A stretch of DNA of 64,000 bases, taken from positions 13,539,361 through 13,603,360 of the forward strand of contig CM020501.1 of assembly GCA_009823395.1 (NCBI GenBank), given 5' to 3'. The notes beneath the pieces were generated by a model that saw only the letters and a list, made by a program, of their open reading frames with translations, did no database searches and was not told the origin of the DNA. Below, one piece after another: positions 24,476 through 49,289 of this stretch; position 1 is the stretch's first letter, and the number at the start of each line of letters is the position of its first letter. Source of the stretch: Thamnaconus septentrionalis (Eukaryota > Chordata > Actinopteri > Tetraodontiformes > Monacanthidae). A program made the translations under genes and the position numbers.

Positions 24476-24901
24476 TGCGTTCCTGTCGCAGACAGCCTGA
24501 GACGGATAGATATCACAGACATCACAAAGATGTGCTTTTAAAAAGTACCAACCGTATTGTGCAAAATTAATCTAACATTAACATGCGTCTCTAGGCTGTC
24601 AAAGAATAACCCATTTGCTTTGTAAACTATTCATTAACTTTTCCTTTGATGCTTCTCCTGTTTGGACAGTGAATTCTAAATCTATTAGCAGGAGGTAAAT
24701 CTGTGTCTCGGTTCCCGTGTTGACACGCCTTGTGTACAATCTTTCGCAAGATGTAGTGGCTTTAAAGAGCCTTTTTGAAAACCCAACTTGGTCTCGTTAG
24801 CTGCGGCAGGGCTCCCTCGGTCTGCTGCTCAGCGTCAGTCTTACAAAGCTAACAAACTGATGTGTCCGGATTTCGTTACTCACCTGTAAGTGTCCTTCCA
24901 T
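24396..24901 (-). other. Upstream ORF overlapping the FBXL18 start
   Basis: A plausible 5' noncoding exon ends with donor CAG/GTGAGT at 24884 and would splice to an acceptor at 24483. That exon contains an ATG at 24901. After splicing it reads MEGHLQ into the next exon for 34 codons and stops at 24396, in a different frame, running past the main ATG at 24475. If the exon is used, this uORF would reduce initiation at the FBXL18 start. Splicing is inferred from the donor and acceptor only. Confidence 0.4.
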
Positions 24902-25276
24902 GTCCACGTCGCTCCACCTTTTTATAGCCAACTTAGATCAGCGTGATTTCATATTTCCGTTTAATTAGCAGTTCTTGGCTCAATCCGAACCGGCATCTCG
25001 CTGTACACCCCAGCCGGGTTGAACAACCAACCGCGGACAACTCGGATTGCATTTGCTGCTGCACGATGGCGGAGGCAGATCAGCGACGGACCTACTTCCT
25101 GACCGGCTCGACGCTTGACCAACTATCGAAAACACGTTTATTGCTAAAGCCATTGATTATTTTTTGAAGTTCACCACATGAAACGAAAGCATAATTATAG
25201 AGGTATTCTAAAGAGTTTATTATATAAACAACAGTTAATGTGGATGGGGATATTAATCGGTCCTGTCCTTTTATAA
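24902..25276. other. FBXL18 upstream flank up to the retrotransposon
   Basis: About 375 bases hold the presumed FBXL18 promoter (GC-richer, 24960-25110) and an AT-rich flank. No gene is supported; the 74-aa open frame at 24943 lacks any recognisable feature. Confidence 0.4.
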
Positions 25277-25280
25277 ATAT

Positions 25281-25600
25281 TGTAGCGTCCCCTCCCGACA
25301 CAGGCTCAGAGACGTTAATCAGCTTCGTGAGTTTATTTTGTGCACTCGAACACAGGCTTCTGTAGGCCGAAAACCAACGCCAAAAGAAGAACAACAAAAA
25401 CGGAAACACGCTTCTCTCACTCTTTTAACACTTCCGGCCAGTTCCCCGCCGACATCCCCCCCTAACCAATCACCGAGTGCTGCATTCACGGAGCAATGGT
25501 TATCAGACAACTTATAACAGATATAGAACAAAAACGGTGAAAACACAATTTAACTGAGAATAAAAACATAAACACAACAATAATTCACCGTACCGTTACA
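25281..25600 (-). repeat. 3' LTR (320 bp)
   Basis: Starts TGTAGCGTCC and ends ACCGTTACA on the plus strand. The paired copy at 30453-30772 has the same length and no difference that I could see. Contains CCAAT-type and TTTATT (minus-strand AATAAA) elements consistent with promoter and poly(A) functions. Confidence 0.95.
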
Positions 25601-25620
25601 CAACCCCCCCTTTTCAAAGT
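25601..25620 (-). other. Polypurine tract
   Basis: On the minus strand the bases immediately before the 3' LTR are AAAGGGGGGGTTG, a purine-rich primer for plus-strand DNA synthesis. Confidence 0.65.
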
Positions 25621-25699
25621 CCCTCGCCCCCGAGGGAGCAAACAAAATCTTGCAGATGAAAAGGGGTCTTGCGGGTTCTTTTTGGCCGCGAAGTCCCTT

Positions 25700-28600
25700 G
25701 GAAAAGTGCAGACTCAGAGCCCGCAGGACCCACCCGGAGAAACTATCTGGGCGTCGGAGCATCCGTGGGAGGCAGGAGAGGAAACAGAGGCAGTGTCTGT
25801 CGTATCCCGTAGTTCGGGCTGGGCCCTGGGCGGCAGAAACCCTGTACGGTGCCAACCTGTCCCGATGCAAGGCAACCTTACGTCCCTTTGGTGGAAGCCG
25901 GACCCTGTACACGACCTCACCCGAGTCTCTCAATCACCTCACAGGGGCCCACCCATGCACTGTCCAGCTTTGGACACCTGCCTTTCTTCCTCTGGGGGTT
26001 GTGGACCCAGACCAGATCTCCTGCCTCAAATTGTCTCCCTCGGGCCCTCACATCATAATTCCTCTTCTGCCTCGCCCCGGCAATCCGCAGATTGGCTCTG
26101 GCGAACTCGTGTGCGGACTCGAGGCGATCCTGAAGCCTCCTGGCATACTCCGGACCAGGGGGGTCCAGTGGGGCATCCGGCGGTTTGCCCACCATCATCT
26201 CCGCAGGGGTTCTGATCTCCCTACCCAGCATGAGAAGGGCTGGAGAGCAGGCGGTAGAGTCCTGCGCAGCTGACCGGTAGGCCATCAACACAAGGGGCAC
26301 GTGGGTATCCCAGTCCCGCTGGTGTTTGGCTGTCACTATGGCCAGCTGTTGGGCTAGCGTTCGGTTAAACCGTTCAACCAGCCCGTCGCTCTGGGGGTGA
26401 AGAGGAGTGGTTCGGGTCTTGTGGGAGCCCATTTTTTCGCACATGACTGCAAAAACACGGGATTCGAAGTTCCTTCCCTGGTCAGTGTGAATGACCTCCG
26501 GTGTCCCAAACCTACTAAACATCCCCTCAAGCAAGGCATCCACAATGGTACTGGCTTCTTGGTCGGGCAGGCAATACGCCTCCCACCACCGTGAAGTAGT
26601 CCATGGCCGTAAGGATGTGCGGTTACCCCTCTCCGAGAGGAAATGGTCAGGGCGTCAATCCCCACTCTTTCCATCAGGCGCCCACTGGGAACTGCTGTAG
26701 CTGGGCACGTGACCTGTCTGTTGCGCCCTTGCGTGCTGTGCACTCGTCGCATAGCGGCGGCGAAATCCACCACATCTCGTCTTTGTTGACCCCAGTAAAA
26801 ACCCTGTCGGGAGGCGGCGGAGTGTTTTGCTAACACCAAAATGCCGGACCCTGGGGTCCCATGTACTGCTTGAAGTACAACTTCACATAAAACTCTTGGG
26901 ACCACCACCTGCCACCGGACTGACCCTGTGGCGGTTTCCTCCACCCTCTTTGCACGCCATCACACAGGCGTGGGTTCTCGAACATTGACCAGAGTCCCTT
27001 GGTGGCTCGGGAACACAAGCCAATCTCTTCATAGGGGCGGCGCTGTTCCAACACCCATGTCTGAACTGGCATAATGTCGCTGTCCTCGCCCTGCTTGTGT
27101 TCCCACTCCATGGCATCCACAGCCGCTAGCCCCTGGTCAGCCGACCTTGCATCTATGCCCACCACTGCACATCTTGCCTCTTGCTGGAGCAGCTCCTCCT
27201 CCTGCGCCTCCCTCTTCGCAGCAGTAGCGGCAAGAATCAGTAACACACGGCCCGGCGGGATAAGCGCGTCTGCGTTCCGTGCTGGACACCGGTCTGTGGA
27301 CCACCGTGAAGTCATATGCCTGCAGTTCCTCAATCCAGCGTGCCAGCTGGCCTCTGGCTCCCTGAAGGACATGAGCCACTGCAAGGCAGAGTGATCAGTC
27401 CTCACGGTGAAATGGAGACCCCAAGGTAGTACTTGAAGTGTCGAATGGCACTCACCACAGCAAGTAGCTCCCGTCTGGTGGCCGCAGTACCGGCGTTCTG
27501 CTTTGCTGAATGTCTTGCTGTGGTATGCCACCACTCTCTCCCCTCGGGCTGCAACTGGGACAGGACCGCCCCGAACCGACACTGCTGGCGTCGGTGTCAG
27601 GATGAATGGCAGGGGACGGGTCAGGCGGAGCCAGGATCGGGAGCCTCCACAAGGGCTCTCTGAAGTGGCGTGAGCGCTGCCTCACACTCGCTGGTCCACA
27701 CGAGCGCCTCCCCTTTTGCAGCAGACGGAAGAGTGGGGCAGCGATGCAGGAGAACCCCCTCACAAACCTCCTGTAGTAGGAGGACAGCCCCAGAAAACTC
27801 TTCAAGTCCTGTACAGACCTGGGGGTGGGCCAGTCTTTCACCGCCCGCACCTTATCGCTCATGGTGCCGACACCCCCACCCCCAAGCTGGTGTCCCAAGA
27901 ATGTGACCTCTCGCCTCATGAAGCAGCATTTCTGTGGGTGCAGTTTCAATCCAGCCCCATGACCCTCCCAACACACGCCGGAGGGACCCCAGGCCTGCCT
28001 CGAATGACTCGCCGTGGACCAGGATGTCATCCAGGTAGGCGACACACTCCTGGCGGGGAATGTCAGCCAGCACCATGTCCATTAATCTCTCAAAGCGTGG
28101 CAGGGCGTTGCAGAGGCCAAGCGGAAGGACCTAAACTGCCACAGGCCACCACTGGCAATGAAGGCGGTTTTGGGTCTGGCCTCAGGAGTGAGGGAACCTG
28201 CCAGTATCCGCTCCGCAGATCGAGGGGCGAGAACCACGCCGACCCTGCCACTGTGTCAAGGGTCTCGTCGATCTGAGGAATGGGGTAAGGGTCCTTCTTC
28301 GTAACCTCGTTCAAGGGTCTGAAGTCGCGCCAGAACCGCCAGCCTTCCTTGAACTTCTTGGGGACCATGACAGCGGCGGAGGCCCACGGGCTGGTGGGCG
28401 GCTCGATGAGTCCTGCCGCTGCATTTCTTGTAAGGCCCTATCCGCTGCTGCCTGCTTAGCGAGAGGGAGGCGTCGGGGCCTCGTCCTCCTGGGTCGAGCG
28501 TCTCCTGTGTCGATGTCATGCTGGATAAGATCCGTTCGACCCACGTCGTTTTCTGACAGCGAAAAACAGTCCTTGAACTCCAACAGAAGCTGCCACAGGA

Positions 28601-29235
28601 GGCCCTGCTCCTGAGGATTCAGTCCATCGCAGTTCTCACCCCAAACCACCCTCACTGCTGCAATCCTCTCGCTGGCGTCAATCAGCAAAGAAGGTGTGCT
28701 TTCTGGACTTACATCCAAGTCGGGTGATGCAGCGGTAGGTATTGGCGCACCGAATAGGTCGGATGACTGGTCCGCCGGCAGCTCCTGGTGTGTACGTACT
28801 CCGTCAGTGGAAACAGCAGCAGACTCCACCAGCAGGGAATCAGACAATGGATTGCACACGGAGGTGTTGGCGACGAACACGGTAGCTAGCATCGCACTAT
28901 GGTGGGTTCTGGCGCAGTCAATTGGGACGGACGCCCGACATCTGGACAACATAGCCATCTGGAAAGGTAATTGTCCCGCCCTCGTGTCGATGATACAGCC
29001 AAATGTCTTCAGGACGTCCAACCCCAGAATACAGTCCTCCAGGTCCGCCACCCACACGGTAGCAAGCCACTTCCTTCCCCAACCCCAGAGTCACCTTTGC
29101 TTCCCCAACATGGGCGCCCGCTCTCCTGTGACCGTCTTGAGCTTTACGGTGGTGGGAAAAACGTCCGTACCTGCCGCCACCATGTCTGGTTTTATCAGCG
29201 TTGCCGGCGAGCCTGTGTCCACCAGCGCGTGCACT
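25700..29235 (-). pseudogene. Retrotransposon pol (PR-RT-RH-INT), frameshifted
   Basis: Domains in minus-strand order: protease with catalytic DTGS (about 29210), reverse transcriptase beginning near 28390 with the active-site YLDD at 28037-28026, RNase H (about 27620-27330), integrase zinc region (about 26750) and integrase core with the HTDQG aspartate near 26470 and the DGLVERFNR glutamate near 26370. The polyprotein ends near 25700. The frame changes repeatedly: near 29070, 28400, 28090, between 27900 and 27450, near 26900-26550, and near 25925. No single frame could yield a working enzyme from this copy. Catalytic residues themselves are kept, so the breaks look recent. Confidence 0.85.
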
Positions 29236-29470
29236 GAACCCCCAACAGTCACTGGAATGTACCAGCAGTCATCTGTCCATGTCTGGCCCAGCGTGACAAC
29301 CCGCTCCAGACAATCTTCACCTTCCGAGCCAGTTGTACTGCCCCTTGCAAGTAGGGTGTACAACGCCTTTTCCCCGCCGGGTTGGGACACTGTCCCGGGG
29401 ATCCGCACCGTCCCATCTATCGGTCCCGCCCCTTTTCCCTGCTTTGTGGACAACTTGGGGCACTGTCGGA

Positions 29471-30413
29471 TTAGATGGCGGGTTGTCCACATCCCCAGCA
29501 TGTTCTTTGGTTTTGCCTGGGGCTACGGTCCTCCTGCAGTGTGGCAGCTCGCACCAGCTGAGTGAGCTCCTCCGCCCAGGCAGGTGTAGCTGTATTTAGC
29601 TCAATTCCACGTGCAGCCACCACCCCGGGAGTTCCTGGAGCGGTCCTTGGGGCCACTGACACAACATCTCTCCTCTCAGTTGCCAGTTCCAACGCCTGCA
29701 GGGAGACTTGGGGTGCGCTAGCAAAGTCTGGGTCCGCAGGTCGGCTGGCAGTAAGGCCTGGAGGAAATGATCACAGGCCAGTTCGCTCTGGATGTCAGGG
29801 GCATGTGAGCATAAGTGCGGTGAACCAGACCCTCAATGTCATTGGCCAGCTCTCTCAGAGGCTCTCCAGGGCCGCCGCTGCCGGCTGCACAGCTCAGAGC
29901 GTAGCAAACTAGCAGCCGTGCATGACCCAAATCTTCTCTGCAGCGCCCCCACCAGCGCGTCATAGTCATTACGTTGTTCTGGACTCAACAGTAGCAAGCT
30001 TGACAAAGCGTCCCCAGTGAGGCACATAGCCAGTTGAAGCGCTTTCACCTCAGTAGACCATCTACCCGCCCGGGCCAGCAGCTCAAACTGAGCATGGAAA
30101 GCCTCCCAGTCAGCCTTTCCGTCATATCTCGGAGTTTTCACCGGGGCGGAATGGCGTCCATGATTCTGCCGGCGTTGTTCTCGCTTGGCGCCGCCGTGAT
30201 CTTCGGAGCGGCTGGGCGGCGGAATCCAGCCTCGGCCGCCATCTCCGCGGTCATCGTTCTCACTCGCGCTTTGTGTTCAGCCGTGCTACCAGCTCCGGCG
30301 GTGGCGGCGGAGTTATAACAGCTCCGACCGTCGTCCTCCTCCCGCTTGACTTTAGAGTAGCCCCACGGCAGCATCGTCCACGCACCACGCAACGCCGCCC
30401 GGCTTACGTACAC
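29471..30413 (-). pseudogene. Retrotransposon gag with zinc knuckle, frameshifted
   Basis: A gag-like frame starts near 30413, is broken near 30140, continues in another frame to about 29840, and shifts again near 29900 and 29700. A CCHC zinc knuckle begins in the frame ending at 29471 (CWGCGQP) and its His and last Cys (HLIRQC) appear in the next frame, so a single-base length change splits the knuckle at about 29480. Capsid-like sequence (WEAFHAQFELLARAGRW) precedes it. Confidence 0.75.
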
Positions 30414-30432
30414 CCAGCGGCGAAGAAGGTCC

Positions 30433-30450
30433 GGTTAACTTCTGACACCA
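30433..30450 (-). other. Primer-binding site
   Basis: Two bases inside the 5' LTR boundary, the minus strand reads TGGTGTCAGAAGTTAACC. A TGG start is expected for a site complementary to the CCA end of a tRNA. The particular tRNA was not identified. Confidence 0.65.
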
Positions 30451-30452
30451 AA

Positions 30453-30772
30453 TGTAGCGTCCCCTCCCGACACAGGCTCAGAGACGTTAATCAGCTTCGT
30501 GAGTTTATTTTGTGCACTCGAACACAGGCTTCTGTAGGCCGAAAACCAACGCCAAAAGAAGAACAACAAAAACGGAAACACGCTTCTCTCACTCTTTTAA
30601 CACTTCCGGCCAGTTCCCCGCCGACATCCCCCCCTAACCAATCACCGAGTGCTGCATTCACGGAGCAATGGTTATCAGACAACTTATAACAGATATAGAA
30701 CAAAAACGGTGAAAACACAATTTAACTGAGAATAAAAACATAAACACAACAATAATTCACCGTACCGTTACA
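30453..30772 (-). repeat. 5' LTR (320 bp)
   Basis: Partner of 25281-25600, same length and apparently the same sequence. Followed on the plus strand by the ATAT target duplication. Confidence 0.95.
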
Positions 30773-30826
30773 ATATTGTAATTTTATCATTTTATCCATT
30801 AAGTTATTTTACCAATTTATGTAAGG

Positions 30827-31721
<895 letters not shown>

Positions 31722-31727
31722 TTTATT
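31722..31727 (-). terminator. Beta-actin poly(A) signal
   Basis: TTTATT on the plus strand (AATAAA on the minus), 511 bases beyond the ACTB stop codon. The intervening sequence is the 3' UTR, which is expected to hold the actin mRNA localisation element, not resolved here. Confidence 0.6.
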
Positions 31728-32237
31728 GGGTTGTTGTGTACACCAGAGGCTTAGAACCCCATGCACAATCCTTCATATACCCCAATACAAGGTAGAAGCT
31801 TTGTCTTTTGCATATTGACAAAAACAAACTGGACCGAGTATCGTTTAAGGCTGAAAGTACAAAAACAAAACAAGTTTCAGATTACATAATTTACATATTA
31901 AGCAATACTACAGGTCTGTTGGGCGGCAGGCCCGCCAGAGAATAAACCTTCATAGAGGCAAATAAGGTGGTGAACAAACACATCTGGAATGACCTACACA
32001 AACACGACAATGGACATCATGTTCCTCACACATTCACACCGCCTGGGACATGCTCTGTACTTCCTGCAGAGTTTCTCCCCCATCAGGGGTTATGGTGCCA
32101 TAGCCGTGGTGACGAGGGGAAATGGGAAGTGGTGTTGTGGTCTCGGCATACACCTGTGTATTGGTGTAAGCATGTATGCAGAGCCAGTCGTTTGGGCTTT
32201 TAGCAGTGTGTTTTGGGGGAGGGGACTGACAGTCTGT

Positions 32238-34463
<2,226 letters not shown>

Positions 34464-34644
34464 TTATGAGACGGGATGCTCAGACAGTTATGCGCTACAT
34501 CTGGCAAACATCAAGCCCGCGGGGCGTGAGCGCCACTGTCGTTCTGGGAAGCGGACGCTTGATGTCGCAGTGGCGCAGGACGGGAGCCCAGAATCTGGAC
34601 CACCAGAGACAAAAGGCGGTTTCTGCCTCGGTCCCTGGCCATGG

Positions 34645-34654
34645 CCATATATGG
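34645..34654. promoter_or_regulatory. CArG box in beta-actin intron 1
   Basis: CCATATATGG, a perfect CC(A/T)6GG serum response factor site, palindromic. A conserved CArG element in the first intron of vertebrate beta-actin genes is established knowledge. Confidence 0.8.
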
Positions 34655-35511
34655 CAAAAGTGAGCGCAGCTTTAGACAGAAAGGCGGCAGCCCGGCCCGA
34701 GAAGCCGCCCCGTGCGTCGTTCGCAGGGTCGGCCACTCCCTTCGAAAAAAAAAGGGAGGGGTGGGGATGAACATAACGGAACGCGCAGCATCGCTTTACT
34801 CTATGGAATGCCGCTTTCACAATAAAGCAAAAAATGAAGTTCGACGTGCGCCACCCCGGCAGCAAGGGCGCAAAGTTACGTCGTGACCACCACAGTACTA
34901 CACAGTACAATGATGCATTTGCAATCAATTTACAAAACACTTTTTGTATCTCTTTCAGTCAGGCTCTCTGAAAACCTCCCATCTACAATGAAAAAATAAA
35001 TAAATAAAAAAATGAAATAAGTGTGTCAGAGATAAAGCGCCTCGGTCTGGTCTATAATCCTCCTTCGCCGGTCTTTTGCGACAGACACGTCGCCAGACGA
35101 CACAGCCTGGCGGCGCGTGCCAGGAGATGCTTACATGTAAGCGAGAAGGTCGAGCTGTTTAACGCAGTCTGACTCCCGTTGAACGGGGGCGACGACAAGT
35201 CTGAGGCAGGGAGAGCAGAGGGATGCCCGGACCGGTTAGTTTATTTGGAGCATCCCCCAGAATAAATAAATAAATATATAAATAAATTAACAACCTGTAA
35301 CCCGCATTTGCAATGAACGCAATGAATGAATGAAAGAGCGACTGAGTGGTGCAGACGGACGCGCCGGATCAAGACTTGTTAGAACTGCATCAATAAGGCA
35401 AAGACATGTTTCAACTACATAATAGATGCAGTAAATATAACACAGCATACTAGATATTGCACGCGCCAACAGCGGTAACTTCTTAGTCTCTGTGGTTGGA
35501 TTGTGCCTTAC

Positions 35512-35597
35512 CTGATGCGAGTGAGGTTTTCTCGTTTAAGGGAGCAACTGTGTCTGCGCCGCTACACTCCGGTAGGACTCTGTGCCTTGACTCGACT
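35512..35597 (-). other. Beta-actin noncoding exon 1
   Basis: The exon ends with CATCAG/GTAAGGC at 35512 and joins the coding exon's acceptor just before 34388, leaving only AAA before the ATG. The start is placed about 27 bases below the TATA-like box at 35624-35629 and is approximate. The intron of about 1.1 kb separates it from the start codon. Confidence 0.7.
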
Positions 35598-35623
35598 GCA
35601 ATGGAAGCCAATAGACTGCAGGA

Positions 35624-35693
35624 TTTTATCAGAGCTGGCGCTGCAGCCCCTCTCCATATAAGGACAACTTTCTGCACGGCGCCCTCTCATTGG
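35624..35693 (-). promoter_or_regulatory. Beta-actin core promoter: CCAAT, CArG and TATA
   Basis: On the minus strand, in order: CCAAT (ATTGG on plus at 35689-35693), CArG box CCTTATATGG (35654-35663) and ATAAAA (35624-35629). This order and spacing is the classic vertebrate beta-actin promoter, driven by serum response factor and MRTF. Confidence 0.85.
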
Positions 35694-36128
35694 TTCTGCC
35701 GCGTCCACTGGGTGTGGCGCATGCAGCGGCCGTTCCACGCTTCTGACAAGAAGACGGGGTGGGGGGGCATGCAACAAGCTGAAGTGAACCTATATGCTAT
35801 CAATATAATCAATCTGGGCTCGTTCGCCGCTCGACTACACGCAGTTTTATGGGCCTGCCTCAATAAAGAGGGATGACATAATCGCGTGGTATCATCCTCA
35901 TCAAAGACAAGCGTTGCTTTGCTACAAAATACGGTTTTAAATATATATATATGTATATATGATACAGTGTATATTTTGCATGACACTCTGATCAAACTTA
36001 GATGTAATCCACTTTCAGAGTAATTTAGTGCATCAATATAAGTCCAAGACTTAATTCACAGCCAGCAAGATGCCCGTTTACTGTTTATTTGATGAACAAA
36101 CTACAATTTGCCTTTACTTCTCTGTGCA

Positions 36129-36131
36129 ATG

Positions 36132-36164
<33 letters not shown>
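36129..36164. repeat. Poly(T) tract
   Basis: About 36 T in a row, possibly the tail of a minus-strand retroposon; no element body was recognised next to it. Confidence 0.8.
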
Positions 36165-36418
36165 GAGTGACACTCACAGCTTACTGTCACCTCATTTCAG
36201 TTCAGGTCAGCAGATGGAAAGCAGAAGAAGAAGAAGAAGATGAAGAAGAAGTGGATTGTGGCGCAGAGCAAGGCTAATAAGCTCACTCATGCCAGATGTC
36301 CATGCTTTAGTCAGTATTAAGACATGGGGCGGGGGGCAAGAATCCCATGCAGGGTCACCGGCAGCGCTGTTAACACCCTGATTGACACGACCGTCTCCCC
36401 AGGCGCTCTGGTGTCACA

Positions 36419-36419
<1 letters not shown>

Positions 36420-36490
<71 letters not shown>
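36420..36490. repeat. (CA)n microsatellite
   Basis: Uninterrupted CA units of about 70 bp. Confidence 0.95.
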
Positions 36491-36492
<2 letters not shown>

Positions 36493-37162
36493 GGTTTAGA
36501 GTGACAGCGTTACATGCGGTCAAGCTGAGGTTTGTTTACTGGAAACACACAGGAAAACCGCAAATCTCTCATCACTCATCACTTTGTCCAGATGGCTTGA
36601 TTGACAGTTACATGGGCGTGTCGCCTCCTCTTGTATTAGGAAATTACTACTCAGATGTGTTGCTCAATTTAATTTTGCCACCTGCTGATATAACCACTGT
36701 TACATGTCAAACAGGCATTTCCCCTCTCAACCCACCGTCATGTCCATAAGCGAAAACCCTCGCTTATGTGACATGTTTATTTTGCAATAATGCACTTGGG
36801 ATTTCGCTTGCAAAGAGCCATCCGAGGAGTTGATCGGAGTCAAAGTGGGTTGGTCCCGGGGTGCTGTTTTAACTCAATAAGGGCACCGGACAAAGACTCA
36901 TAAACTTACACGAAGAATTCTCACTGGCTCACTACGTTCCTAATATGGATATATGGGAGCTGGCTCGCCCAAAGGGACAGGAAGTGGGCTTCGTAGCGGT
37001 TACACATATGTTGAGTGCACACAGGAAGTGAGTGCGCAGACCTGTGAATAGGTTGTGTCATCAGGTGTGGGGCAACAGAGGGTGACAAGGAGGGGAGTGA
37101 ATGAGCTGATCAGGGATCATTGGCTTTTGAGACAAGAGATTAGTCTACTCTAGATAGACACT

Positions 37163-37190
37163 GCACACACACACACACGCACACGCACGC

Positions 37191-37229
<39 letters not shown>
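37163..37229. repeat. (CA)n microsatellite with CG interruptions
   Basis: CA units with several GC substitutions in the first half, then pure CA. Confidence 0.95.
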
Positions 37230-37767
37230 AAGTTTAGACCAAGGGCAGGACAGCCATCCCTTTAAGAGTTCCTTTGGATGACGTCCATATAAGGAGATAT
37301 TGGCGCAAGTCACATGGGAGGAAGAATGCGCTGCTCAGGTCATGTGACCAGTCTGAGGAAATGAATGAATCTCCCCTTTAAAGTCTCTGAATGTGTATGC
37401 GTCCGTGTGTGCGTGTGTGTATGCATGTTGCTAACACTTTTCATACTTCTCACTTCATTTAACCAGCCTTGCCTGGTCGCAAAACATTTAAAACGCAGAC
37501 ATTATCAAACTTTACATCAATAAAACCCAGGACACTTTCTGCTGCCTGGTGTTGGAGGAGCTGGGCAGCCCCGCATGATTCATACGTGTGTTGCACCGCA
37601 CACTTATGCGTAGCTCTTGCGTTACTCACTTGCACAGTCACAAAATTTCACAGGCTTGGCTCCGGGCTCTGACTAAGACCGTAAATGGAAGAAGCAAGCA
37701 GGTAGTTTGTGTCCACTTTTCATTCATCCCCATCCCCACCCTCTGTTGCCGCCTCTCTCCCCCTAAA

Positions 37768-37779
37768 ACACACACACAC

Positions 37780-37837
<58 letters not shown>
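37768..37837. repeat. (CA)n microsatellite
   Basis: CA units with a single AA interruption near 37780. Confidence 0.95.
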
Positions 37838-37839
<2 letters not shown>

Positions 37840-39400
37840 CTCTTCCCCGCCGTTTGCCGCATTTCCTCCCTCTTTGAAACCAACCACTCCCTTATCTATT
37901 TTCCCATGATAGGCACAGTTACTGGGGCTGCAATGATGAGCACATGTACAGCCAGTTTAACTTGTGCAGTCTTCCCCTCAGTCGCATTCCAAAAGAATGT
38001 GACCTGCATACGAGTGCATGTGCATCTGTGGTTGTGTGAGACAGCGAGGACGTATGTGAAATATCCTGTGGGAACTAATTGCAACATGCTCGGCTTCAGT
38101 CAGACAGACATTAATGAAGGATAAAGTGATCCGACTGGTGTCATGCAATTGCTTCCTGAAGTGTATGTATGTTAAAATTGCAACTTGGCATTATAATGTA
38201 TATGTCAGGTCATGTTTAATGTATATTAAACATGACCTCTGAGTTCTGCCTTGAACCGCTGCGCTCTCAGATCACTAGCTGTCTGTTAACGATTGACGGA
38301 AGACAAACACAGAAGAAAACATAACGTTAATATTTACCGCTGTTTGAAACTTTGTCATTGTTGCAAATTCAGAGGCAGAAGATTCCTCCAAATATTTATC
38401 ATCAGAAGTTTTCATACTGTCTGTGCTGTCACTGCATTATATTTAAATGAAAATATTAAATGTATTTCTATTTAAAAACCAAACAAAACAAAACAACAAC
38501 AGAATAACAGCTCAATCTTTAAGGGACTTTGTTGGAAGATGGCTAAGATGAAGGCCACCGCGATGCCTTTAAGGACAGTTTGGAGACACGAGCAGCAGAG
38601 GTTGCACTTGGTTGCATAAGGGCTGGAAAACATGCAGAAGCAGTCGTCTGCCTGCCTCTGTGCAAAGGTTCTGTGTAATGAAATCCACCTGGCAGCTCCA
38701 CTCCAGCTCACACATTTACACTTCAGAACTTGTTTGCCCACTGAACCGTATCTCAACTGGAATATCCAGAAGTCTGGCCCCGAAACCTCATTTCAAAAAA
38801 AGATCAGCCAAGACAATGGTCCCGCTTAGGTTATTAAAAATAAGTTAAAGTGTTGTTTGTTGCATATAGTCAGAGCCTATCAAGGTGTTTCTTCATGTTT
38901 CCAGACTTGTACTGTGCTTCATGATCCAGCTGCTGAGCTGCAGAGTTTATAATTCACCACGAGCGTCATCACTCATTTCACCTGCTGCTCCTTTAGATGA
39001 TAAAAAAAACATGGTTTTTCCCTAAACTCCAAGTTTTTCTGGCAGTCCAAGTGCCCTCCACACTTTCCTCTTGTCTCTATTATCTTGAAATATTTATGTC
39101 CCTTAAAAGCGAGTTGATCATTTGCTTATTAATTACCTCCATTTGTATCCATGAATGTGTAAGAGGTGACTCTCAGCGGATACAACAACTGATAAACTGC
39201 GGCGGGGAAAAAGACAACAAGTTTATTCTTTTAAGTTTTCTTACATTCGGACAAGACAAGTAACGTTTAAATTGGAAAATGCAGAAACGATTGACAGAAA
39301 TATTTACTTATATACATATGTACACTCTTTGCTACGTCGTGTCGAAGCAGATGCAACAATAGTAATACAGACAAACGAGGCTTTCTCTTCTTCTCGAGCG

Positions 39401-49289
<9,889 letters not shown>

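Larger units (their letters stand above)
25277..30776 (-). mobile_element. Full-length Ty3/gypsy LTR retrotransposon
   Basis: Two 320-bp direct repeats at 25281-25600 and 30453-30772 appear identical base for base. They end in TG/CA in either orientation and are flanked by the 4-bp duplication ATAT (25277-25280 and 30773-30776). The internal region reads on the minus strand as gag, zinc knuckle, protease, reverse transcriptase, RNase H and integrase, in the order PR-RT-RH-INT that defines Ty3/gypsy. A primer-binding site abuts the 5' LTR and a purine tract abuts the 3' LTR. No envelope gene is present. Coding frames are interrupted many times (see the next entries). LTR identity implies a very young insertion. 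It lies in the FBXL18-ACTB intergenic space. Confidence 0.95.
35700..39400. other. Intergenic region between beta-actin and the mucin-like gene
   Basis: About 3.7 kb with no supported gene. It holds a T-run at 36129-36164, GAA-rich repeats at 36226-36250, and three (CA)n microsatellites (36420-36490, 37163-37229, 37768-37837). Open frames across the repeats are artefacts. Distal actin enhancers could lie here but none was recognised. Confidence 0.6.

Noticed and set aside
28696..29565. 289-aa plus-strand frame in the retrotransposon
   Set aside because: Antisense to the gag-protease region; no match to any recognised family, and longer than expected only because of the GC content of the element.
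37588..38124. 178-aa plus-strand frame across a (CA)n repeat
   Set aside because: The length comes from a His-Thr run generated by the repeat. No domain, no splice context, low coding character.
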